NCBI GenBank assembly: GCA_036794825.1
Contig: DAIRGA010000042.1
Coordinates: 1 to 33,922 of the forward strand
Origin: RZYY01 sp036794825
Lineage (GTDB): Bacteria; Bacteroidota; Bacteroidia; Bacteroidales; 4484-276
Reading direction: 5' to 3'
Length of the DNA stretch: 33,922 bases
The position numbers and the translations under genes were made by a program. Below the pieces are notes generated by a model. The model saw only the letters and a program-made list of their open reading frames with translations, searched no databases and was not told the DNA's origin. Positions 28,225-33,922 of the stretch are shown one piece after another (position 1 is the stretch's first letter; every line of letters starts with the position of its first letter).

Positions 28225-29562
28225 ATGAAAAAAGTACTGATTCTCGGTGCAGGGCTGGTGGTTAAGCCCATTGTTACTTATCTGCTGGAGCATGGATACC
28301 ATGTAACCGTGGCAACACGGACAAAATCGAAAGCCGATGCCATGATTGACGGGCATAAGAATGGCACTTCCGTTGCCTGGACAGTGGAAGATGAAGCAAC
28401 GCTCAGCGGTATGGTGAAAGATCACGATCTGACCGTGAGCCTGTTGCCATGGGCGCATCATGTGATGGTAGCCAAAATCTGCATCGAACATAAAAAGAAC
28501 ATGGTGACCACCTCCTACGTTAAGCCGCCGATGAAAGCGCTGGACGAAGAGGCCAAAGCTGCTGGTATCATTATCCTGAACGAACTTGGCCTCGATCCGG
28601 GCATTGACCACATGTCGGCGATGCGCATCATTGATTATGTTCACAATAAGCAGGGTAAGATCGAAGAGTTTTACTCGCTTTGCGGCGCTTTGCCCGCCCC
28701 CGATTCCTGCGACAATCCTTTCAACTATAAATTCTCGTGGAGTCCTAAGGGAGTAGTTATGGCCGGCAACAACGACGGGCATTTCCTGAAAAAAGGAAAA
28801 GAGGTCTTTGTTGAACCGATTGACCTTTTCAAAAATCCGTTCAGTGTTGATTTTCCGGAAGTTGGCCGGCTGGAAGTCTATCCCAACCGCGACTCCATGC
28901 CCTACATCGAGCTATACGGGATTCCCGAAACTAAGACCATCTTCAGGGGCACCTTCCGTCATCCGGGCTGGTGCGAAACCCTCGACGCCATGAAACGGAT
29001 TCATCTGATTACCAGTGATGAATACGATTTTACCGGAAAAACCTATGCTGAATTTGTTGCCACGCTGATCGGTGAAAAAGACGGAGCTGATATCCGCCGT
29101 AAAGCCGCTGCCTACCTGAACCTGCCTGCTGAAAGCTATGCTTTCGATGCTATGGAGTGGCTCGGATTGTTTGATAATCGGCCGATGGGTCGGGGAAAAG
29201 ATACCCCTTACGAAATCACCTCCGACATGATGATTGCCAAAATGATGCTCGGCGACCACGAGCGCGACATGGTGGTAATGCAGCATACCTTCCTTGCCTC
29301 CTACCCCGATGGTTCCAAAGAGGTCATCAAATCGAGGATGCTCGATTTTGGCACACCGGCCACAGATACTGCAGTAGCCCGCACGGTAGCACTTCCGGCT
29401 GCTGTGGGTGTGGAGATGATCCTCGAAAATAAGATCAGCGCTCGCGGCGTACATATCCCGGTAATTCCGGAAATCTACAACCCTATCCTTGACCGGCTGG
29501 AAGATATGAACATCAGGATGATAGAAGAATTCGGCCTCCCTGAAAGCGAAAATATCCAGTAA
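28225..29562 (+). CDS. Saccharopine dehydrogenase (glutamate-forming type)
   Basis: The 445-residue product begins with a Rossmann NAD(P) motif (KVLILGAGLVVKP, 3-15) and continues with VTVATRTKSKADAM (27-40) and TVSLLPWAHHVMVAKICIEH (70-89). NELGLDPGIDHMSAM (119-133) is typical of the saccharopine dehydrogenase family. It would oxidise saccharopine to 2-aminoadipate 6-semialdehyde and glutamate, completing lysine-to-aminoadipate-semialdehyde conversion with the gene before it. The spacing of 21 bp, same strand and shared terminator at 29587 show an operon. Its length and layout correspond to the C-terminal half of eukaryotic AASS. Confidence 0.92.
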   Translation: MKKVLILGAGLVVKPIVTYLLEHGYHVTVATRTKSKADAMIDGHKNGTSVAWTVEDEATLSGMVKDHDLTVSLLPWAHHVMVAKICIEHKKNMVTTSYVKPPMKALDEEAKAAGIIILNELGLDPGIDHMSAMRIIDYVHNKQGKIEEFYSLCGALPAPDSCDNPFNYKFSWSPKGVVMAGNNDGHFLKKGKEVFVEPIDLFKNPFSVDFPEVGRLEVYPNRDSMPYIELYGIPETKTIFRGTFRHPGWCETLDAMKRIHLITSDEYDFTGKTYAEFVATLIGEKDGADIRRKAAAYLNLPAESYAFDAMEWLGLFDNRPMGRGKDTPYEITSDMMIAKMMLGDHERDMVVMQHTFLASYPDGSKEVIKSRMLDFGTPATDTAVARTVALPAAVGVEMILENKISARGVHIPVIPEIYNPILDRLEDMNIRMIEEFGLPESENIQ

Positions 29563-29586
29563 AATCCGGTTTTATCGAAAATGCCT

Positions 29587-29628
29587 CAAACCCCGTCACC
29601 TTCCATCAGGCTGACGGGGTTTGTTATT
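29587..29628 (+). terminator. Rho-independent terminator of the lysine operon
   Basis: A perfect 12-bp stem (CAAACCCCGTCA at 29587-29598, TGACGGGGTTTG at 29612-29623) closes a 13-nt loop and is followed by TTATTT. It lies 24 bp after the stop at 29562. Confidence 0.92.
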
Positions 29629-30001
29629 TATCCTGATTTTTTAAAACGAGACTGCAGAAAACGATTAATCAACCGATCCAACATCTTTTGTAAAGAATCA
29701 GATTAAACCCGGAGACTTCAGTACACCGCAAGAATTTCATGAAGACATCTAAATGAAAAAAAACTGACGGGCAGATTAGGTGCTTAACTTTAAAAACCAA
29801 CTCCAGCAACTTCGGGTTTAGTTTGAATTTCAAGGATGTTAAGGGTATTGGGTTGATGGGGTTTGATACTGCCGACCGGGGACTGCCGACCGGTACTGCC
29901 GACCGGGAACTGCCAGCTGCCGGCTTTTTACATTGAAATCATCCCCAAAAGGGCATTTCTCTGAATGGAGAAACTTAGATCCTCATGATCCGGAATAATT
30001 C
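29629..30001. other. Intergenic region with a short tandem repeat
   Basis: No gene is seen. Apart from the tandem repeat at 29868-29915 the stretch is unremarkable and lies between the lysine-operon terminator and the promoter of the CNNM gene. Confidence 0.5.
29868..29915 (+). repeat. Short GC-rich tandem repeat, 13-14 bp units
   Basis: Three units ACTGCCGACCGG(GG/T/GA) start at 29868, 29882 and 29895, followed by a degenerate ACTGCCAGCTGCCGG from 29909. The GC-rich block stands out from the surrounding AT-rich spacer. No coding role; it may expand or contract by slippage. Confidence 0.85.
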
Positions 30002-30009
30002 TATTTTTG
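30002..30009 (+). promoter_or_regulatory. Bacteroidota -7 box for the CNNM gene
   Basis: TATTTTTG is an exact TAnnTTTG match. It predicts a transcript start near 30016, leaving a leader of about 170 nt before the ATG at 30187. That leader contains the small ORF at 30029-30190. Confidence 0.45.
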
Positions 30010-30028
30010 CAGCCCAAAATGATATTTC

Positions 30029-30190
30029 ATGCCCGATTGCTCAACCGATTCAAGTGAACCTCTCCCGGCGCCGCTGACCTGCGCCTGCAGAAATTGTACT
30101 CGCCACAAGCCTTTCCCGACATTCCACAACGCATCATTGCAAACCCCGGCAAACTTCCGGAAAAAATCATTTCAATCCAGAATAAAATGA
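30029..30190 (+). CDS. Candidate small leader ORF overlapping the CNNM start
   Basis: This 53-codon frame starts with the ATG at 30029, about 20 bp after the -7 box. Its TGA stop overlaps the start codon of the next gene as ATGA (30187-30190), the classic layout for translational coupling. The product (MPDCSTDSSEPLPAPLTC, then ACRNC) has four cysteines, one in MPDCS and three in TCACRNC, and a basic C-terminus. No family is recognised. It could equally be a chance frame, since GC-richer leaders often stay open, so confidence is low. Confidence 0.3.
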   Translation: MPDCSTDSSEPLPAPLTCACRNCTRHKPFPTFHNASLQTPANFRKKSFQSRIK

Positions 30191-31251
30191 CAGCACTTCT
30201 GCTCTATCTTTTCCTTGCGCTTTTTGTATCCTTCATGTGTTCGATAATGGAAGCTGTGCTGCTTTCCACCCCACAGTCGTTCCTTATCGTAAAAAATGAG
30301 TACGGGCACAAATGGGCAAAGTCATTCCTCGAACTAAAAACGAAAATAGATAAACCGCTGTCAGCCATTTTAACGCTGAACACTGTGGCCCACACGGTAG
30401 GCGCCGCCGGGGTTGGCGCGCAGGCCGTCAAAGTTTTTGGCGAGCCTTATTTCGGCGTAGTTTCAGCAGTACTAACGATCCTGATTCTTGTATTCACCGA
30501 AATTGTTCCGAAAACTATTGGAGCCAGGTATTGGAGAAGTCTGACCGCTGTATCCTATTACACCATCAAAATAATGATCATGCTCACTTACCCGCTGGTA
30601 ATGCTTTCGGTGGTGATTACAAAATTGTTTTCGGGCAGCCATTACGGCCAGACCACCAGCAGAGAGGAAATTGCAGCCCTGGCAAGTATCGGCGCCGACG
30701 AAGGCGTCTTTTCAGAAAAGGAAAACAAGATCATCCAGAACATCCTGAGACTAAAAAATGTAAAGGTTACCGAAATCATGACCCCGCGGGTGGTGGTGGC
30801 GGTGGCAGACGAAAACCTGACCCTAAATGATTTTCTAAAAAACAAGGATTACCTGAAGTTTTCGCGCATCCCTGTCTATTCCGAAAACGATGATAACATT
30901 ACCGGCTATGTCTTCAGACAGACGGTTTTTGAAAAACTTGCCGAAGACAATCATAATCTTAAATTAAGGGACATCAAAAGAGACATACTTTTTGCCCCCG
31001 GTTCGATGGTTTTGTTCACCCTTTGGGAAGAATTGCTCAGCAAAAAAGAGCACATTGCACTGATAGTGGATGAATACGGCGGGTTGGATGGCATTGTAAC
31101 CATGGAAGATATCATCGAAACCCTGCTGGGACTTGAAATTCTTGACGAAAAAGATACCGTAACTGATATGCAGAAATTTGCCAGGGAAAGATGGAAGACC
31201 AGACAAATTAAATATAACCTGCTGGATAAACTCGAAAAAACCGGTGATTAA
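30187..31251 (+). CDS. CNNM/CBS-domain membrane protein (hemolysin/CorC-like family, putative divalent cation transport)
   Basis: From the ATG at 30187 the product has 354 residues; a longer frame using TTG at 30094 adds 31 residues that do not fit the family. It starts with a CNNM (DUF21) membrane domain of three to four helices (TALLLYLFLALFVSFMCSIM at 2-21, then EAVLLSTPQS). The conserved TEIVPKTIGARYWR segment follows at about 104-117. A CBS pair is at about 195-325 (VTEIMTPRVVVAVADE, FSRIPVYSENDDNITGYV, HIALIVDEYGGLDGIVTMED). It ends soon after the CBS pair and lacks the C-terminal CorC_HlyC domain of longer relatives. Family members have been linked to magnesium or cobalt efflux; the substrate here is not visible. 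Confidence 0.9.
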   Translation: MTALLLYLFLALFVSFMCSIMEAVLLSTPQSFLIVKNEYGHKWAKSFLELKTKIDKPLSAILTLNTVAHTVGAAGVGAQAVKVFGEPYFGVVSAVLTILILVFTEIVPKTIGARYWRSLTAVSYYTIKIMIMLTYPLVMLSVVITKLFSGSHYGQTTSREEIAALASIGADEGVFSEKENKIIQNILRLKNVKVTEIMTPRVVVAVADENLTLNDFLKNKDYLKFSRIPVYSENDDNITGYVFRQTVFEKLAEDNHNLKLRDIKRDILFAPGSMVLFTLWEELLSKKEHIALIVDEYGGLDGIVTMEDIIETLLGLEILDEKDTVTDMQKFARERWKTRQIKYNLLDKLEKTGD

Positions 31252-31493
31252 GGCTTGAAAATGCGCTGGGAACTCATACACTGACGTTGAAAGGGAAAAG
31301 ATTTACCGGTTTGTGTTATTGCTTGTTATAATGACTCAGTGTTCAGTGAAACAGCCTTATATCACGCTGTCAGAACAGTAATCTCTAACGTACTGGTTAT
31401 CAATATTAATTCTGCCTGCTTGAACCGATCTTCTGCTGTGGACTTAACAATTAATTAACATTGGATTATAATCAGCGACTCCGTTTGTTGAGG

Positions 31494-31501
31494 TACTTTT
31501 G
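31494..31501 (+). promoter_or_regulatory. Bacteroidota -7 box for the phosphate transporter gene
   Basis: TACTTTTG matches TAnnTTTG and lies 21 bp before the ATG at 31523, which predicts a very short leader of about 15 nt. No good -33 box is seen. The spacer from 31252 shows no gene and no clear terminator. Confidence 0.5.
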
Positions 31502-31522
31502 TGGCCTTAAATTTTCCATTTC

Positions 31523-33769
31523 ATGGAGACGATCTACCTGGTAATTACGATAATTTTGTTTATTCTGGCCATCTCCGACCTGATTGCAGGGGTGAGTAAC
31601 GACGCGGTAAATTTTTTGAATTCAGCAGTTGGTTCAAAAGCCGCCCCGCTGAAAGTAGTCATGCTGGTAGCAGCAGCCGGCGTACTGATAGGCACTGTTT
31701 TTTCCGGTGGAATGATGGAGATTGCCCGAAGCGGGATTTTTTATCCGGAGAAATTCTCCTTTGCCCATATCATGATCATTTTTCTGGCAGTGATGATCAC
31801 CGATATCATTTTACTCGACCTTTTCAATACTTTCGGATTTCCTACCTCCACAACGGTTTCACTCGTTTTCGAGCTGATGGGAGCTTCTGTTGCTATCGCT
31901 TCTATTTACATTTTGATGCATGAACCAGGAGTTGCCATCACCGACTATATTAACGCAGGGAAAGCGCTCGCAGTGATTTCAGGAATTCTGATATCGGTTG
32001 TCATCGCCTTTACCGCAGGAACCATCATCCAGTTTATCACACGCTTCTTATTCTCTTTTAATTATCAGAACCGACTTAAATACCTGGGCGGAATCTTCGG
32101 AGGCCTTGCCATAACAGCCATCGTCTATTTCATCCTAATCAAAGGTGCGCGGGACGCAGCGTTCATGACAAGCGGCAATTATGAATGGATAAAGGAGCAT
32201 AGCTGGAAAATAATCCTTTTTTGCTTCGCTGGTATTACACTGGCTTTTTACTTTTTAAATCTGTTTTTCAAAGTTAATATACTTAAGATCGTGGTTCTGG
32301 CCGGCACTTTTGCGCTTGCTCTCTCCTTTGCCGGAAACGACCTTGTAAACTTTATCGGGGTTCCATTGGCCGGATACGAATCGTTTCTGATCTTTATGAG
32401 AACCCCCGGCACTGATCCGGAACTACTCAGGATGGGCTCCCTCAATGATGCCGTGAAAACACCGTTGATTTTTCTTTTTTTATCGGGGGTTGTTATGGTG
32501 ATTACGCTCTACAAGTCTAAAAAAGCAAAAACGGTAATTTATACCGAGGTCAATCTCAGCCGGCAGGATAGCGGAGAGGAGAGATTTGGCTCGTCTGCTC
32601 TGTCGCGGGGTCTGGTCAAAGCCACCTTGTCGCTGAGCGATAACATCAAACGGATAATTCCGGGATGGTTGAAAAATACCCTGGAAAAGCAGTTTACGGA
32701 AGTTCAGCGGTCAAACAAAGACAAAAACCAACCTGCTTTCGATCTTCTCAGAGCTTCGGTAAACCTGGTGATTTCCAGCGCACTGATTGCCCTTGGTACC
32801 TCCATGAAACTTCCTTTATCCACCACTTACGTGACCTTTATGGTTGCTATGGGTACCAGCCTGTCTGATGGCGCCTGGGGACGAGAAAGCGCTGTATATA
32901 GAATAACCGGTGTATTTTCAGTAATAGGTGGCTGGTTCTTTACAGCGGTTTCAGCATTTACTGTATCAGCCTTACTTGCAGTTTTGTTCTATTTTGCGGG
33001 TTTATGGGCAATTGTTGCAATGATGGGTGTGGCAGCCCTGACAGTTTATCGTACGCATAGGTTTCATCTCCATAAAGAAGAAAAAAAAGCCGAAAACACA
33101 AACCTTGCTGAGTCTATTGATGCCGACAATCTGAAGGAAAGCATCAGTAAAAGTCTCATTCCTATTTTAACCCATGTCAGGCTTTTCCCGGGCATTTTTA
33201 TCGAAGGTCTTGAAAACAACGATCCAACAATTCTGAAATCACTGAAAAAGAAGAATGAGGAAATGACCAAGATAATGAAATCCATTCGGAGAGCAACTAA
33301 TCAGGCCGTTAAGGCGCTGCCCGAAAAGGAGTTCGATCCTGCTTTTCATTTTATTTCGCTTCAGGACAAGATTCGTGAGCTACTCCGTTGTATAAGTTTC
33401 ATGGCCGAGAATGCACAAAGCCATGTTGCAAACCAACATAAACCCCTCAATAACATTCAGATAGATGAACTGAGGTTTGTTCTTGATAAGTCGGTTTCAA
33501 TCAGCAATGAGGTTATTACCTTCCTCACAATTGCTTCGAAAGGCGCAATGAGAAACAATATTTTTGGTCCCGGCGACATGGATATGGTCATTCAACAGTT
33601 CAGAAAGAATGAGGTAAAGAGGATAATTGACGGGTCTTCAGGACACCGAACCAGCCTGCTTTTCATGAGCTTTATGCAGGAAGGTCTAAACCTGGCCGTT
33701 TACCTGGATGATGCTGCCAAAATTATCTCTTTAACGGATCATAAGCCGGAAATTTCAGAGACGAGATGA
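31523..33769 (+). CDS. PiT-family inorganic phosphate transporter with C-terminal PhoU-like domain
   Basis: The 748-residue product has the two inverted PiT signatures: GVSNDAVNFLNSAVGSKA (23-40) with FGFPTSTTVSLVFELMGA (108-125), and the second-half copies AGNDLVNFIGVPLAG and LPLSTTYVTFMVAMGTSLSD. Many hydrophobic segments fit 10-12 membrane helices. A charged loop (about 330-410) separates the two halves. From about 535 to 740 a soluble helical region (RLFPGIFIEGLENNDPTILK, KIMKSIRRATNQAVKALPEK, FISLQDKIRELLRCISF) resembles the PhoU/DUF47 fold. In many bacteria a DUF47 or PhoU partner is a separate gene next to the transporter; here it is fused, suggesting built-in regulation. It should import phosphate across the inner membrane using a cation gradient. 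It is probably a single-gene unit. Confidence 0.92.
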   Translation: METIYLVITIILFILAISDLIAGVSNDAVNFLNSAVGSKAAPLKVVMLVAAAGVLIGTVFSGGMMEIARSGIFYPEKFSFAHIMIIFLAVMITDIILLDLFNTFGFPTSTTVSLVFELMGASVAIASIYILMHEPGVAITDYINAGKALAVISGILISVVIAFTAGTIIQFITRFLFSFNYQNRLKYLGGIFGGLAITAIVYFILIKGARDAAFMTSGNYEWIKEHSWKIILFCFAGITLAFYFLNLFFKVNILKIVVLAGTFALALSFAGNDLVNFIGVPLAGYESFLIFMRTPGTDPELLRMGSLNDAVKTPLIFLFLSGVVMVITLYKSKKAKTVIYTEVNLSRQDSGEERFGSSALSRGLVKATLSLSDNIKRIIPGWLKNTLEKQFTEVQRSNKDKNQPAFDLLRASVNLVISSALIALGTSMKLPLSTTYVTFMVAMGTSLSDGAWGRESAVYRITGVFSVIGGWFFTAVSAFTVSALLAVLFYFAGLWAIVAMMGVAALTVYRTHRFHLHKEEKKAENTNLAESIDADNLKESISKSLIPILTHVRLFPGIFIEGLENNDPTILKSLKKKNEEMTKIMKSIRRATNQAVKALPEKEFDPAFHFISLQDKIRELLRCISFMAENAQSHVANQHKPLNNIQIDELRFVLDKSVSISNEVITFLTIASKGAMRNNIFGPGDMDMVIQQFRKNEVKRIIDGSSGHRTSLLFMSFMQEGLNLAVYLDDAAKIISLTDHKPEISETR

Positions 33770-33825
33770 AGTTTATAGCATTTCGATTATGATATAATCA
33801 TCCCTGGACTGGAATTACAGTGTCA

Positions 33826-33852
33826 AATTCAACTTCTGTAATCAGTTGAATT
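33826..33852 (+). repeat. Inverted repeat downstream of the phosphate transporter gene
   Basis: A perfect 9-bp inverted repeat (AATTCAACT at 33826-33834, AGTTGAATT at 33844-33852) with a 9-nt loop lies 57 bp after the stop. It is AT-rich and has only a distant T run (33866-33870), so it is at best a weak terminator. Confidence 0.4.
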
Positions 33853-33888
33853 GAAGACCATAATATTTTTCACTGCTGACCGACTAAA

Positions 33889-33922
33889 ATTTGTAAATCC
33901 ACTACGTGGAAATTTTGCAAAT
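33889..33922. repeat. Imperfect inverted repeat at the right edge
   Basis: ATTTGTAAATCCAC (33889-33902), TAC, then GTGG and AAATTTTGCAAAT (33906-33922) form an imperfect palindrome centred on CCACTACGTGG. It is cut by the window end, so a mobile-element end, a regulatory site or a terminator cannot be told apart. Confidence 0.35.

Noticed and set aside
30094..30186. Upstream TTG start of the CNNM gene
   Set aside because: The 31 added residues are not hydrophobic or family-like, whereas the ATG at 30187 leads straight into the first membrane helix.

Overview
The window reads as chromosomal DNA of a member of the Bacteroidota, probably a draft or metagenome-derived scaffold because it contains three placeholder gaps of exactly 100 N. 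The evidence for the phylum is a type IX secretion (T9SS) C-terminal sorting domain, SprB-type repeats, Bacteroidota-style TAnnTTTG -7 promoter boxes ahead of most genes, and no evident Shine-Dalgarno sequences. I cannot place it more finely with confidence.

Left part (1-26294, all minus strand): a surface and secreted-protein locus. From the upstream end it holds a small secreted protein of unknown function (25809-26294). Next comes a likely two-gene operon. Its first gene (22598-25327) has a 360-residue N-terminal domain with a GCHAG nucleophile-elbow-like motif followed by about five SprB-type repeats. Its second gene (5102-22556) is a giant mosaic protein of about 5,800-5,900 residues, which simple ORF calling breaks into pieces at the N gaps. 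The giant runs from a signal anchor through a beta-helix-like region, about 14 SprB-type repeats, about 21 DUF11-like repeats and two or three 'DNDxLNG' repeats to a C-terminal domain with two dockerin-like calcium loops. Downstream, on separate promoters, lie two paralogous proteins with cohesin-like modules. One is complete (1651-4755) and carries a T9SS sorting domain; the other is cut by the left edge (1-799).

The most interesting idea is that the locus encodes a cohesin/dockerin-like surface assembly: giant fibrous proteins lacking their own T9SS sorting domain could dock onto T9SS-exported cohesin-like partners. This is inference from domain content and proximity.

Right part (26881-33769, all plus strand): housekeeping genes. 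A two-gene operon for lysine catabolism through saccharopine (lysine-ketoglutarate reductase and saccharopine dehydrogenase) ends in a strong terminator. It is followed by a CNNM/CBS membrane protein, possibly coupled to a small upstream ORF, and a PiT phosphate transporter fused to a PhoU-like domain. The two halves are transcribed divergently from an intergenic region of about 590 bp.
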